Source of the DNA: an uncultured Erythrobacter sp.
GTDB taxonomy: Bacteria; Pseudomonadota; Alphaproteobacteria; Sphingomonadales; Sphingomonadaceae
Length of the DNA: 57,427 bases
Assembly (NCBI GenBank): GCA_938015255.1
Contig: CALLQC010000097.1
Coordinates: forward strand, 1 to 57,427
Direction: 5' to 3'
The position numbers were made by a program, and so were the translations under genes. Shown one piece after another: positions 28,897 to 39,568 of this stretch (its first letter is position 1; each line of letters begins with the position of its first letter). Below the pieces are notes generated by a model. The model saw only the letters and a list, made by a program, of their open reading frames with translations. It was not told the DNA's origin and made no database searches.

Positions 28897-31269
28897 ATGG
28901 CGATTGCGATTAAGCGCGAGCGGTGCAATAGGCAAGCCATGTCAGGACATCCGAAGGTCAGCGAGCGCATCGCTCTCGGCTCAAGTTTGCGCTGCTGGTC
29001 GAGTCCTGCCGGTATGGCGGTTCTAGGCGCATCCGCCCTTGCGCTGTCGGCTCCTGCTTACGCGCAAGATTCAGCCGGCACAGCCATTCCGGATGATCCC
29101 ATTGCGTCGACCCAAGACGAAGCACTGGCGGACAGCACCGGGCCGACCCGCGCAATAGAGGTTGCCGAGGGCACGCTCAATTTCGCAGCAGACCAACTGG
29201 AAACGGACAACAATCTCAACACGGTGACAGCACGCGGCAACGTGGTGCTGCGAAGCAATGAAGGGTCAGTCCGCGCAGATCAGGTTGTGTGGGACCGCAA
29301 CACCGGGCTGATCACAGCGATCGGAAGCATCCGGTTCGTCGATCAGAACGGAAATCAGCTTTACACTGAAACGCTGGAACTGAATGACAGGTTTGAAACC
29401 GGCGCGATGAACGACCTGCTTCTGGCGCTGCGAGCTGGCGGACGGCTGGCCGCAAGATCGGGAGAGCGCGGCGAAGATGGCACCGTTCTGCTTACCGATG
29501 CGGCCTACACCGCCTGCGCGGTAACAGGCGCAGATGGCTGTGCGAAGGATCCAAGCTGGCGCATCACCGCAAATCGCGTCACCTTTGACCCGGAAGATGA
29601 TCGTATCCGCTTCAATGGCGCCGTTCTGGAACTGTTCGGTGCGCGCATCTTGCCGCTTCCGGGGCTTTCCCTGCGCACAGATGGCAGCGCAGTGTCGGGC
29701 TTCCTGGTCCCGAATATCCGCATTTCCGAGGTCAACGGCCTCGAGCTGTCAGGCGAATATTACACGCGCATCGCCGATAACAAGGATCTGACGCTGGGCG
29801 CCTATGTCTTCTCGGAAGTCGCGCCGATGGTGAACGCACAGTGGCGTCATCTTACCGATAAGGGTGCGTATCAGATTACCGGCTACGCCACGGTTTCAAG
29901 CCGCGTTTCCGATCTCACGGGTGTGCCCAGCACCGAAAGCGATCTGCGCGGCTATCTGTTCGCCAACGGGCAGTTTCAATTCAATCCTGAATGGAGTTTT
30001 ACCGGTTCGGTTCGCCTCACAAGCGACCGTACATTTCTGCGCCGGTACGATCTGAGCCGGGACGACAGGCTACGCTCTACTGTCAATCTTGAGCGGATTG
30101 ACGATGATTCCTATTTCTCGCTCGCAGGCTGGGCCACACAGACCCTTCGTATCAATGCTGAACAGGGGCAGATCCCAGTTGCTGTGCCTGCGCTCGATTA
30201 CCGGAAACAGCTCAAGGATCCGGTCGCCGGTGGCAACCTGCAATTGCAGTTCAACACGCTTGGTTTGATCCGGAATGACGGGCAGGATACACAGCGCGCG
30301 TTTGCAGGGGCGCAATGGGACTTGCGCACGCTGACCGGGCTCGGCCAGGTCGTGACCCTTACCGGGCTGGCCCGCGCCGATGTGTACCATACCGACAACA
30401 CGCTCGCGACGCAGACTGAGATCTATCGCGGCAATGAAGGGTGGACGACGCGCGGGATTGCCACGGCCGCGCTCGATATCGAGTGGCCTTTTGTGGGCGA
30501 AGCATTCGGCGGGACACAGGTGCTCACACCCCGCGTCCAGCTGGTGGCCAGCCCTTCGATCCGCAATCTTGCGGTTCCCAATGAAGACGCACGCGCCATC
30601 GATCTGGAAGATTCCAATCTTTTCGCGCTTAACCGTTTCTCCGGCTATGACCGTGTCGAGGACGGCGTTCGCGTCACATGGGGGATAGATTGGTCGCTTA
30701 CGAAACCTAATTGGCGGGTAAAAACAAATGTCGGCCAATCATACCGCTTCGATGCCGAGCGTACGATCTTTCCCGATGGCACCGGCCTTTCCGAAAGGGT
30801 CTCTGACTTTGTCGGCAGGACAGAGGTGCGCTGGCGCGATTATCTGAAATTCACGCACCGGTTCCGTGTGGACAAGGACAATTTTGCCGTCCGGCGGAAC
30901 GAGATCGATGCAACTGTCGGTTCGCAGCGCACCTATCTGGAACTTGGCTATTTGCGACTCAACCGCGACATCCAGACGGTTGAGGATCTTCAGGATCGCG
31001 AAGAATTGCGCGCTGCTGCCCGTGTCGCATTTGCCAATCACTGGTCGGTATTCGGGTCAGGCATTTTCAACCTCACTGATGAAGAGGAAGACCCCACGTT
31101 TTCACCCGACGGATTTGAACCGATCCGCACCCGCCTTGGCGTCGCATACACCGATGATTGTATCGAATTCGGCCTGACATGGCGGCGCGATTTCATCACC
31201 GCAGGGGATGCAGAGCGCGGCAACACATTCCAGCTGTTTTTCTCCCTGCGCAATCTTGGCTTCCGATAG
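28897..31269 (+). CDS. lptD: LPS-assembly protein LptD
   Basis: 790 residues from the ATG at 28897; ATG 28939 is a possible alternative. Outer-membrane barrel that inserts lipopolysaccharide into the outer leaflet. Signal region (GMAVLGASALALSAPAYA-QD), then an OstA/LptA-like beta-jellyroll (about residues 85-200: FAADQLETDNNLNTVTARGN) and the large C-terminal barrel, ending in LFFSLRNLGFR with a terminal aromatic/Arg pair. It heads lptD-surA-pdxA-rsmA, the classical order; SurA folds LptD. Confidence 0.92.
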   Translation: MAIAIKRERCNRQAMSGHPKVSERIALGSSLRCWSSPAGMAVLGASALALSAPAYAQDSAGTAIPDDPIASTQDEALADSTGPTRAIEVAEGTLNFAADQLETDNNLNTVTARGNVVLRSNEGSVRADQVVWDRNTGLITAIGSIRFVDQNGNQLYTETLELNDRFETGAMNDLLLALRAGGRLAARSGERGEDGTVLLTDAAYTACAVTGADGCAKDPSWRITANRVTFDPEDDRIRFNGAVLELFGARILPLPGLSLRTDGSAVSGFLVPNIRISEVNGLELSGEYYTRIADNKDLTLGAYVFSEVAPMVNAQWRHLTDKGAYQITGYATVSSRVSDLTGVPSTESDLRGYLFANGQFQFNPEWSFTGSVRLTSDRTFLRRYDLSRDDRLRSTVNLERIDDDSYFSLAGWATQTLRINAEQGQIPVAVPALDYRKQLKDPVAGGNLQLQFNTLGLIRNDGQDTQRAFAGAQWDLRTLTGLGQVVTLTGLARADVYHTDNTLATQTEIYRGNEGWTTRGIATAALDIEWPFVGEAFGGTQVLTPRVQLVASPSIRNLAVPNEDARAIDLEDSNLFALNRFSGYDRVEDGVRVTWGIDWSLTKPNWRVKTNVGQSYRFDAERTIFPDGTGLSERVSDFVGRTEVRWRDYLKFTHRFRVDKDNFAVRRNEIDATVGSQRTYLELGYLRLNRDIQTVEDLQDREELRAAARVAFANHWSVFGSGIFNLTDEEEDPTFSPDGFEPIRTRLGVAYTDDCIEFGLTWRRDFITAGDAERGNTFQLFFSLRNLGFR

Positions 31270-31458
31270 AAGTGGAGCCTTTGGCTGGCGCGAATTGGCA
31301 GCAGGGAGAAAAGCGGTTAAAGGGCGCTGAAAGGCCTGATTGACAGGCTCAGCCTGCGTTAAGCCATGGGGCGTTAAAGGCTAAGCTGCGCTCGCGAAAA
31401 GGGAAACGCGGCGCAGCATTTCTAAGTTTTGAAAGATTAGTGGATCGGGATTGAATAC

Positions 31459-32817
31459 GTGACGATTAAGCTGTTTTCGAAGAGTGTCACCTCGTTGGCA
31501 CTAGCTGGCATTATGGGATTGGCCGTCGCCCCCAGTGGCGCCAGCGCCCAAGGCCAAGCCGTACCCACGGCAGACAATCCGTTCGGTATTCCCAGCGACT
31601 TTTCAATTTTGGGCGCTGAGCAACGGCCAGAGCGTTCGGCCACGGCGGTCGTAAATGGCTACGTCATCACCGGCACAGACATCAATCAGCGCGTGGCGCT
31701 CGTCACGTCGGCGTCGGAAAACCAGCTTTCGCCGCAGGAGCTTGAAAGGCTGCGGGTCCAGGTTTTGCGCAACCTGATTGATGAAACTTTGAAAATTCAG
31801 GCCGCCAGGGCGCTCGAGCTGCCGGTTGAGCGTGCTCAGGTGCAGCAGACTTATGACCAGGTCGCTGCGCAGAACTTTGGCGAAAATCCTGAACGAATGG
31901 CCGAATATCTGCAATCGATCGGATCATCGGAAAGCGCGCTCAAGCGTCAGATTGAAGGCGAGCTTGCATGGGAAAACCTGCTTCAGCGCAATGTCATTCC
32001 GTTCGTGAATATTTCTGCGGAAGAAGTGAACGACGTGCTTCGCCGGATGGAGGAAGCGCGCGGTACGGATGAGTATCGTCTCGGAGAGATCTATCTCTCT
32101 GCAACGCTGGAAAACCGCGAGGCGGTTCTTCAGAACGCTCAGCAGATCATGGAACAGCTGCGTCAGGGCGGCAGTTTTGTAGCCTATGCGCGCCAGTTTT
32201 CCGAGGCGACCACGGCAGTGGTTGGCGGTGATTTGGGCTGGATCAGATTGAGCCAACTACCCACTGCGCTGGGTGATGCGGCGCGCCAGATGCAGGCGGG
32301 CCAGCTTGTCGGACCAATCGAGATTCCGGGCGGATTTTCGATCCTTTACCTGATCAACAAGCGTCAGGTGCTGATGGCCGACCCAAACAACGCACAATTG
32401 AGCCTGCGCCAGATCTCGATCAGTTTCGAGCCGGGTGAAACGCAGGAGCAGGTAGAAGCGCGGGTCACACAGTTCGCCTCTTTCGTGCAGAATTTGCGCG
32501 GCTGCGCCGACGCGGAGCGTGCGCGCACCGAGCTGGGCGCAACAGTTGTTACCAATGATCAGATCACTGCCGGGTCGCTTCCCGATCAGCTGCGCAACAT
32601 CATCCTTAACCTGCAGGTCGGCCAGACGACACCGCCTTTTGGCAGTGCCGAAGAAGGTGTGCGGGTGCTGATGCTGTGCGGGCGTGACGATCCAGAGGAT
32701 GCCGGTGCGCCCACTTTCGAAGCGGTGATGTCGCAGCTGAAGGATGAACGGATCAACAAACGCGCCCAGCGCTACCTGCGCGATCTGCGAAACGACGCCT
32801 ACATCGAATACAATTGA
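31459..32817 (+). CDS. surA: SurA-like periplasmic peptidylprolyl isomerase / chaperone
   Basis: 452 residues from a GTG at 31459, which opens a signal peptide cut near SGASA-QG. N-terminal SurA chaperone region with AVVNGYVITGTDINQRVALV, then one clear parvulin domain at about residues 205-300 (YRLGEIYLSA, FVAYARQFSEATTAVVGGDL, GWI). A second parvulin-like region toward the C-terminus is degenerate. Assists folding of outer-membrane proteins. The 189 bases before it hold no gene I can support. Confidence 0.88.
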   Translation: MTIKLFSKSVTSLALAGIMGLAVAPSGASAQGQAVPTADNPFGIPSDFSILGAEQRPERSATAVVNGYVITGTDINQRVALVTSASENQLSPQELERLRVQVLRNLIDETLKIQAARALELPVERAQVQQTYDQVAAQNFGENPERMAEYLQSIGSSESALKRQIEGELAWENLLQRNVIPFVNISAEEVNDVLRRMEEARGTDEYRLGEIYLSATLENREAVLQNAQQIMEQLRQGGSFVAYARQFSEATTAVVGGDLGWIRLSQLPTALGDAARQMQAGQLVGPIEIPGGFSILYLINKRQVLMADPNNAQLSLRQISISFEPGETQEQVEARVTQFASFVQNLRGCADAERARTELGATVVTNDQITAGSLPDQLRNIILNLQVGQTTPPFGSAEEGVRVLMLCGRDDPEDAGAPTFEAVMSQLKDERINKRAQRYLRDLRNDAYIEYN

Positions 32818-32827
32818 GCGCACGCAA

Positions 32828-33841
32828 ATGACCCACGCCCCGTTCCCGCTGGCCGTATCGCTTGGCGATCCGGCGGGGATAGGGCCTGAGATCATCTGTG
32901 CAAGTTACGAAAGGCTGCGCGCGGAAAGTTCCTGCGTGCCGTTCTTTGTGGTTGGCGGCTTTGAAGTCTTGAGAGCCACAGCGGAGCAGGCGGGTTTTCA
33001 CTTCCCTGTCGTCCCCATTGCACAGGTTGATGAAGCGCCGATGGCTTTTCAGGTCGGGCTGCCTGTCATCGCGGGCCTCGATGTGTCGTGCAACCCAGGG
33101 CAAGCGACCGAAGATGGCGCAAGGCTTGCGCTCGCATCGCTGCAATGGGCAACGCGCTTCGCATTGCGGGCGGAGGCTTCCGGAATCGTAACAGCCCCCG
33201 TTTCAAAAGCGCAGCTCATGGCAGTCGGCTTTGAATTTCCGGGTCAGACAGAATTCTTCGCAGCCGCCTGTGATCGCGCGGCCGATGATGCGGTCATGAT
33301 GCTGGCCGGGCCGACGTTACGGGCGGTACCGCTGACCGTTCACCTGGCATTGGCCGATGTTCCGAGCGCTTTGTCTGCCGACCTTATTATTCACAAGGCC
33401 CGGATCGTCGCGGCGGCGCTGAAACAGGATTTTGGTTTGGAAACGCCGCGACTGGCCATTGCGGGACTCAATCCGCATGCGGGCGAAGGCGGCCAATTCG
33501 GCACTGAAGAGATCACCCTGATCGAACCGGCTGTCGCTGCGCTGCGGAATGAAGGCATTGATGCTGTCGGACCAGTCCCCGGCGATGCGCTGTTCACACC
33601 CCGCGCCCGCGAAACCTATGATGCGGCACTGTGCATGTACCATGATCAGGCGCTGATCCCGCTGAAGGCGCTGGAGTTTGACGAAGGCGTGAACGTGACA
33701 TTGGGCTTGCCGATCGTGCGAACGTCTCCAGACCATGGAACCGCATTCGACATTGCGGGCAAAGGCCTGGCAGATCCCGGCGCTATGAGCGCGGCGATCA
33801 GGATGGCGGGCGCTTGCGCGCGGGCGAGAGCACGTGGCTGA
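32828..33841 (+). CDS. pdxA: 4-hydroxythreonine-4-phosphate dehydrogenase
   Basis: 337 residues from the ATG at 32828; the frame opens earlier but inside surA. NAD-dependent step of pyridoxal phosphate synthesis. Signature elements: VSLGDPAGIGPEI, TAPVSKAQL, NPHAGEGGQFGTEE with metal-binding His, and MYHDQALIPLKAL. Overlaps rsmA by 8 bases, as is usual for pdxA-rsmA. Confidence 0.95.
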   Translation: MTHAPFPLAVSLGDPAGIGPEIICASYERLRAESSCVPFFVVGGFEVLRATAEQAGFHFPVVPIAQVDEAPMAFQVGLPVIAGLDVSCNPGQATEDGARLALASLQWATRFALRAEASGIVTAPVSKAQLMAVGFEFPGQTEFFAAACDRAADDAVMMLAGPTLRAVPLTVHLALADVPSALSADLIIHKARIVAAALKQDFGLETPRLAIAGLNPHAGEGGQFGTEEITLIEPAVAALRNEGIDAVGPVPGDALFTPRARETYDAALCMYHDQALIPLKALEFDEGVNVTLGLPIVRTSPDHGTAFDIAGKGLADPGAMSAAIRMAGACARARARG

Positions 33842-34655
33842 TCTTCCTCCGATCCGCGAAACAATCGCCCGGCACGGCCTTTCTGCCTCGAAGGCGCTCG
33901 GACAGAACTTTCTGCTGGATGAGCAATTGTTGGGACGCATTGCCGCGATTCCGGGTGATCTTGCGGGTCAGAGAGTGCTGGAGGTCGGCCCCGGCCCCGG
34001 CGGGCTGACCCGCGCTTTGCTGCGGGCGGGTGCCCATGTCACTGCGGTCGAGATGGACGCACGGTGTCTGCCTGCGCTTGAAGAGCTCGCAGACGCATTT
34101 CCGGGGCAGCTAAGCGTTGTTCAAGGTGACGCGATGAAGCTGGATCACGGGCAATTGATGGACGGCCAGCCGTTTCACGTCCTGTCAAACCTGCCCTACA
34201 ATGTAGGCACGGCATTATTCGTGGGTTGGCTGAGCGGATCGGACTGGCCGCCGCAATGGCTATCCCTCACCCTCATGTTCCAGCGCGAAGTTGCAGAGCG
34301 TATTGTCGCGAAAGCGGGAACGTCGGCCTATGGCCGTCTCGCCGTTCTGGCGCAGTGGCGCACCACCGCCAAACTCGCGATGAAAGTCCATAGAAGCGCG
34401 TTCACGCCGCCGCCAAAGGTGATGAGCGCAATTGTGCATGTCAGGCCCGGCGCTGCGCCTCATGGGGTTCCCCCCAGAACGCTTGAACGCTTGACCGAGG
34501 CCGCGTTTGGTCAGCGCCGCAAAATGCTGCGGCAGAGCCTGAAGGGTGTGCCTGGCGCCCTGGATGCGCTGAAATCCGCCGGGATCGATGAAACCCGCCG
34601 CGCGGAAACTCTCCGGGTCGAAGAATATATCGAGCTCGCCCGCTTGCTTGGTTAA
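33834..34655 (+). CDS. rsmA: 16S rRNA dimethyladenosine transferase (KsgA)
   Basis: 273 residues from a GTG at 33834. Dimethylates A1518 and A1519 of 16S rRNA. N-terminal GQNFLLDEQL, SAM-binding VLEVGPGPGG (48-57) and catalytic NLPYN at 119-123. C-terminal helical domain is complete. Last gene of lptD-surA-pdxA-rsmA. Confidence 0.96.
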   Translation: MADLPPIRETIARHGLSASKALGQNFLLDEQLLGRIAAIPGDLAGQRVLEVGPGPGGLTRALLRAGAHVTAVEMDARCLPALEELADAFPGQLSVVQGDAMKLDHGQLMDGQPFHVLSNLPYNVGTALFVGWLSGSDWPPQWLSLTLMFQREVAERIVAKAGTSAYGRLAVLAQWRTTAKLAMKVHRSAFTPPPKVMSAIVHVRPGAAPHGVPPRTLERLTEAAFGQRRKMLRQSLKGVPGALDALKSAGIDETRRAETLRVEEYIELARLLG

Positions 34656-34742
34656 TTTCAGGTAATCGTGTTTGCAAACGGGCTGTAATGGATCGCCGGG
34701 AGATAAGTCCCGGTCGCAGATAAAAACAAGCGAAAGGGTCCG

Positions 34743-35132
34743 ATGAGCAGCCTCGCAGCCAGACAATTGCTCGCCAAAGCCGACCAGCGCCGCGTGCCAC
34801 GCTTTGCCGTGGACATTCCGGTCACCCTGCGAACGGTAAGCGGCAATCGCGAATGCCAGATGGCGAACATTTCTGTTCTTGGCGCGATGCTTGAACTGGC
34901 CAGCCCCCCATGCGAAGGCATTTCAGTCTGCATTATCTGCAGCGGCAACGAACTGTACGGACGCGTCGTATGGTCGAACGATGGAGCCTGCGGCGTGGAA
35001 TTCGAACGCGTCCTTGCCGAGCACAAGCTGACAGAGATCGCGGGCGAGCAATCAGACGATACTGGACCCGTTGCCAATGTCGGCAACATTCAAATGGGCC
35101 GCAAGCGCGGACGACTTGTCAGCGGAAGCTAG
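34743..35132 (+). CDS. PilZ-domain protein, intact c-di-GMP motif
   Basis: 129 residues. PilZ domain at about residues 14-100 with both c-di-GMP elements: R16xxxR20 (RRVPR) and N42xSxxG47 (NISVLG). No fused output domain; the tail of 25 residues is basic and Gly-rich. Stand-alone PilZ proteins pass the c-di-GMP signal to partner proteins by contact. AAAGGG lies upstream of the ATG. Stop overlaps glcB by 4 bases on the opposite strand. Confidence 0.9.
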   Translation: MSSLAARQLLAKADQRRVPRFAVDIPVTLRTVSGNRECQMANISVLGAMLELASPPCEGISVCIICSGNELYGRVVWSNDGACGVEFERVLAEHKLTEIAGEQSDDTGPVANVGNIQMGRKRGRLVSGS

Positions 35133-37225
35133 CCCGATTTTTTAACCTGCCGCCAATGGTGCAAAAGCGGCTCCGTATACCCGCTCGGCTGCTCCACGCC
35201 TTTGAAAATCAGATCCTTCGCCGCCTGGAACGCAGGCGCATTCTCGTTGCCAATCAACGGCAAGTAACTTGGATCGCCTGCATTCTGGTCGTCTACCTTG
35301 GCCGCCATACGGGTAAGGCTGTCCATCACCATTTGCTCGCTCACCACCCCGTGCAGCAGCCAGTTTGCGATATGCTGAGAGGAGATGCGCAATGTCGCCC
35401 GGTCTTCCATCAGCCCGACATCATTAATGTCAGGTACCTTTGAGCAGCCCACGCCTGCATCAACCCAGCGCACGACATAGCCGAGCAATCCCTGGCAATT
35501 GTTGTCGAGCTCATCGCGCAGCTCATCTTCGGGCCAGTTGGTATTTTCTGCGAGCGGTATGTTGAGAAGCGCATCGAGGCTTGCCGGCTCAGGAAGCTTG
35601 CCTTGAATTTCGAACACGTCCTCACTGTGGTAATGCAGCGCGTGAAGTGTGGCGGCAGTGGGTGATGGCACCCACGCGGTATTCGCCCCTGCGCGCAAAT
35701 GGCCGATTTTTTCTACCATCATCTGGCCCATAAGATCGGGTGCGGCCCACATTCCCTTGCCGATCTGGGCCTTGCCGGAAAGACCGTGTTTCAGCCCGAT
35801 GGCTACATTGCGGGCCTCATAGGCCAACAGCCAGTCAGATCCCTTCATCGCGCCCTTGCGCATCATCGGGCCTGCTTGCATCGAAGTGTGAATCTCGTCA
35901 CCCGTCCGATCGAGGAAACCGGTATTGATGAAAACAATCCGGTCGCGCACTGCATGGATGCAAGCGCCAAGATTGGCGGATGTGCGGCGCTCTTCATCCA
36001 TCACGCCGACCTTGATCGTATGGCGCGGCAGGCCCAGCAGATCCTCGACCGCGTCGAACAGATCATTGGTGAAAGCGCATTCTTCCGGCCCGTGCATCTT
36101 GGGCTTCACGATGTAGATTGACCCGTGCTTTGAATTACCGAATTTCGCGTACCCCTCAACGTCGATCGTGCTGATCGCGCTGGTGAAGACGGCGTCCATG
36201 ATGCCTTCCGGGACTTCGCTGCCATCTGGCAGATGAATGGCCGGGTTCGTCATCAGGTGGCCCACATTGCGCACAAACATCAGACTGCGGCCTGAAAGGC
36301 TGCGCTCGTTGCCGACAGCGTCTTTGTAGCGCTTGTCTCCGTTGAGCTGACGCGTCAGCGTCTTACCGCCCTTTTCAAAGCTTTCTTCCAGATCTCCGCG
36401 AATAATGCCGAGCCAGTTGGTGTAAGCCAGCAGCTTGTCTTCGGCATCGACCGCCGCGACCGAATCTTCGCAGTCCGCGATAGTCGTCAGCGCGGCTTCG
36501 ACATTGATATCGGCGATCCCCGCCTTGTCGTCTTTCCCCACCGGATGATCGCGGTTGAATACCACTTCGATGTGCAGGCCATTGTTGCGGAAAAGCAGGC
36601 CATTTTCGGTAAAGCCAACCCACTGGCTTTCATCTTGCAGCTTACCATCATTTTCGTCTTTGAGATCAGCCCAGCTCTGATCCACCAGCGGCAGTGCAGA
36701 ATCCAGAAACTCGCGGCCGCGCGCGATTACGGCGTCTCCGCGCGCCTTGTCATAGCCGCCGGGTATCGCGGGCGGCGCATCGAGCGCGTCTGTGCCATAA
36801 AATGCGTCGTAAAGGCTGCCCCAGCGCGCATTTGCCGCGTTGAGCAGGAAGCGCGCATTGAGGATCGGCACAACCAGCTGCGGGCCAGCCATCGTCGCGA
36901 TTTCCGCATCGACATTCTGCGTCCCGATGGTGAAATCGCCCGGTTCGGGCACGAGATAACCGATCTCTTTCAGAAATGAATGATATGCACCTGCATCATG
37001 CGGTTGGCCGCGCCGTTCCGTGTGCCAAGCGTCAATTTTGCCCTGAAGCTCGTCACGCTTGGCCAGAAGAGCCGCATTACGCGGCGCAAAATCGGCAAGC
37101 AGTGCCGCGAAGCCCGACCAGAATTTTCCGGGATCGCGGCCCAAAGGAGCCAAAACCTGCGCTTCAAGGAAATGCGCCAACTTTGCATCCACTTGCAAGC
37201 CAGCGCGGTCGATCTTGTTGGTCAT
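35129..37225 (-). CDS. glcB: malate synthase G
   Basis: 698 residues from the ATG at 37225, with GAGGACAAG upstream; an open stretch to 37324 has no family likeness. Condenses glyoxylate and acetyl-CoA to malate. The G isoform is indicated by size (about 720 in E. coli) and segments such as [28 protein letters not shown] and MGRKGAMKG-like [12 protein letters not shown]. No isocitrate lyase in the window. Confidence 0.95.
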   Translation of the reverse strand: MTNKIDRAGLQVDAKLAHFLEAQVLAPLGRDPGKFWSGFAALLADFAPRNAALLAKRDELQGKIDAWHTERRGQPHDAGAYHSFLKEIGYLVPEPGDFTIGTQNVDAEIATMAGPQLVVPILNARFLLNAANARWGSLYDAFYGTDALDAPPAIPGGYDKARGDAVIARGREFLDSALPLVDQSWADLKDENDGKLQDESQWVGFTENGLLFRNNGLHIEVVFNRDHPVGKDDKAGIADINVEAALTTIADCEDSVAAVDAEDKLLAYTNWLGIIRGDLEESFEKGGKTLTRQLNGDKRYKDAVGNERSLSGRSLMFVRNVGHLMTNPAIHLPDGSEVPEGIMDAVFTSAISTIDVEGYAKFGNSKHGSIYIVKPKMHGPEECAFTNDLFDAVEDLLGLPRHTIKVGVMDEERRTSANLGACIHAVRDRIVFINTGFLDRTGDEIHTSMQAGPMMRKGAMKGSDWLLAYEARNVAIGLKHGLSGKAQIGKGMWAAPDLMGQMMVEKIGHLRAGANTAWVPSPTAATLHALHYHSEDVFEIQGKLPEPASLDALLNIPLAENTNWPEDELRDELDNNCQGLLGYVVRWVDAGVGCSKVPDINDVGLMEDRATLRISSQHIANWLLHGVVSEQMVMDSLTRMAAKVDDQNAGDPSYLPLIGNENAPAFQAAKDLIFKGVEQPSGYTEPLLHHWRQVKKSG

Positions 37226-37349
37226 TCTTGTCCTCGTGACATCTTTGAAAGAAAGGCCTGGGGAGGAGGACGGCTTGGCATATGGCCAAGTGAGCACCGG
37301 ATTGCAACGGTTGGACTCAATCAATTTCCCTCTCTAGAGATCGTCTCAT

Positions 37350-38555
37350 ATGAAACCGGATTTTTTATCACGAATTGACGCTGCGGCGATGCTGGATGAC
37401 GTCCAGAATTGGTGCGCCATCAACACAGGGACAGGCCATCTCGGCGGCCTCAAAAAACAGGCGGGCGCCCTCGCCGATGCGTTCTCCAGCTTGCCGGGCG
37501 ATGTGGAACTGGTTGATCCCGCACCTGTGACTGGAATCGCAGCCGATGGCAGCGAATACCAGATCGAAAACGGCCAGCACCTGATCGTGCGGGTGCGCCC
37601 GACCGCCAATCGCCGGCTGCTGTTCACCGGTCATATGGACACGGTTTTTCCGAAAGATCATCCCTTTCAGCGCCTGACCTGGTTGGAGAATGACGTGCTG
37701 AACGGTCCCGGTGTTGCCGATATGAAAGGCGGTATCGCGGTTATCCTGCATGCGCTGCGCGCGCTGGAGGCGACCGGTGCGGGATCTTCTCTGGGCTATG
37801 ACATATTGATCAATTCCGACGAGGAAACCGGATCGCTCGCAAGTTCCGGCCTGATTGCGGAGATGGCGCGCGGCAAAATCGCGGCGCTAACCTACGAGCC
37901 CGCGGCGCTGCCCGACGGCACGCTGGCCCATGCCCGCGGCGGCACGGGCAATTATTCGATCACGATCAAGGGCAGATCAGCCCACGCTGGCCGCAATCCC
38001 GAAGAAGGCCGTAACGCGCTGGTTGCCGCAGCCGACCTGATCCTGCGCCTGAAAGCAATGGAGCGTGAGGACATCACAATCAATCCGGCCAAGCTCGAAG
38101 GAGGCGGACCGAACAATGTCGTGCCTGATCATGCGGTTCTGCGCTTCAACATCCGTCCGAAATCGACTGCGGCGATGGAAAACTTTGACAGCACGCTCAA
38201 TGATTTGCTCGGCATGATTACCAATGAACACGAAGTCAGCACGCACCGCCATGGCGGTGTTACCCGCCCTCCGAAAGCGGTCGATGAAAAGGCGCAGCAA
38301 CTGTTCGATCTTGTGAAATCATGCGGCGCTGAGCTGGGCCAGACGATCGCCTGGAAATCAACCGGCGGGGTGTGCGATGGCAACAATATCGCGGCTTGCG
38401 GGGTGCCCGTGGTCGATACGATGGGCGTGCGCGGTGGATCGATCCATTCTGCGGATGAATTCTTGATCGTCCCCAGCCTAAAAGAGCGGGCAGCCTTGTC
38501 AGCGCTGGTCATTTCCCGCATCGCCGATGGCGCACTTCAAGGAGCTGGCCAGTGA
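37350..38555 (+). CDS. M20-family metallohydrolase linked to astA
   Basis: 401 residues. Two-zinc M20 peptidase fold: His95 and Asp97 (GHMDTVF), bridging Asp124 (GVADMKGG), catalytic Glu158 with Glu159 (NSDEETGS) and His366 (GGSIHSADEF); the dimerisation/lid domain lies between. Closest in style to carboxypeptidase G2/ArgE-type enzymes. Its TGA overlaps the GTG of astA, so both are made together. The normal desuccinylase AstE is an M14-type enzyme, so this M20 protein may do that step here; that is inference. Confidence 0.88.
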   Translation: MKPDFLSRIDAAAMLDDVQNWCAINTGTGHLGGLKKQAGALADAFSSLPGDVELVDPAPVTGIAADGSEYQIENGQHLIVRVRPTANRRLLFTGHMDTVFPKDHPFQRLTWLENDVLNGPGVADMKGGIAVILHALRALEATGAGSSLGYDILINSDEETGSLASSGLIAEMARGKIAALTYEPAALPDGTLAHARGGTGNYSITIKGRSAHAGRNPEEGRNALVAAADLILRLKAMEREDITINPAKLEGGGPNNVVPDHAVLRFNIRPKSTAAMENFDSTLNDLLGMITNEHEVSTHRHGGVTRPPKAVDEKAQQLFDLVKSCGAELGQTIAWKSTGGVCDGNNIAACGVPVVDTMGVRGGSIHSADEFLIVPSLKERAALSALVISRIADGALQGAGQ

Positions 38556-39568
38556 CATTTCGCCTGCGCGCCGCGCGCATTTCCGATCTTGAGCATCTGT
38601 ATGAAATGGCCAAACTTACCGGCGGCGGCTTCACCAATCTTCCACCGGATCGCCCTGCCCTGACGGCCAAACTGGAGCGCGCATCGGAAGCGTTTGCCAA
38701 CAATGAAGACGGCCTGTGCGATGAGCAGTTCGTGCTGGTGTTGGAGAACCTCCAGACGCGAAAGATTGCGGGCACCTGTCAGCTTATGACAATGGTGGGC
38801 CAGCAATGGCCATTCTATTCCTACCGGCTCAACACGCTGACCCAGTACAGCCAGGAGCTTGACCGCACAGTGCGGGCTGAATTGCTCAGCCTTGTCACCG
38901 ATCTCGAAGGGTCAAGTGAAGTCGGCGGCCTTTTCCTGCACCCCAATGAACGGGCGGGCGGCCTGGGCCTGCTGCTCGCGCGAAGCCGGTATCTCTTCGT
39001 GGCGATGCACCGCAATCGCTTTGCCGACCGCATTCTGGCGGAACTGCGCGGGATTATCGATGAGCGAGGCGGCTCCCCGTTCTGGGATGGTGTTGCGGGC
39101 CGGTTTTTCGGCATGAGCTTTCAGGATGCCGACTATTTTAACGCGATCAATGGCAACCAGTTCATCGCCGATCTGATGCCCAAGCATCCCGTCTATGTCT
39201 CAATGCTGTCCAATGATGCGCGCAGCGTTATCGGCGTGCCGCATCCCACGGGACGCGCAGCGATGCGGATGCTGGAAAATGAAGGTTTCCGCTACGATGG
39301 CTATGTCGACATATTCGATGGCGGCCCCAGCATGGTCGCGCGCACTGATGATGTGGTGAGCGTGAAAGGCAGCACGTCTGCCAGACTGGCGAGCGTTGAT
39401 CTCGGCGAAGGTGAACGCGCGATTCTTGCGACCGGACGGCTCGAAACATTTCGCGCCTGCTACGGCGCGCGGCAGTTCGACGGGGATGGCAATATCGCAA
39501 TTGATGCTGCAGCCGCAGATGCGCTTGATGTGAGCGAAGGCGATACCGTGTGGAGCGTGGCACGCTAA
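38552..39568 (+). CDS. astA: arginine N-succinyltransferase
   Basis: 338 residues from a GTG at 38552 overlapping the preceding stop. First step of arginine succinyltransferase catabolism (arginine + succinyl-CoA). Family features: FRLRAARISDLEHLYEMAKL at the N-terminus, TNLPPDR, SEVGGLFLHPNERAGGLGLL and GRFFGMSFQDADY. GNAT-like acyltransferase fold. Convergent with the methyltransferase (4-base overlap). astB is 0.9 kb further on. Confidence 0.94.
   Translation: MTFRLRAARISDLEHLYEMAKLTGGGFTNLPPDRPALTAKLERASEAFANNEDGLCDEQFVLVLENLQTRKIAGTCQLMTMVGQQWPFYSYRLNTLTQYSQELDRTVRAELLSLVTDLEGSSEVGGLFLHPNERAGGLGLLLARSRYLFVAMHRNRFADRILAELRGIIDERGGSPFWDGVAGRFFGMSFQDADYFNAINGNQFIADLMPKHPVYVSMLSNDARSVIGVPHPTGRAAMRMLENEGFRYDGYVDIFDGGPSMVARTDDVVSVKGSTSARLASVDLGEGERAILATGRLETFRACYGARQFDGDGNIAIDAAAADALDVSEGDTVWSVAR

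Noticed and set aside
31340-31365. Short inverted repeat CAGGCT / AGCCTG before surA
   Set aside because: Loop of a single base and no T-run; not a plausible terminator or operator.
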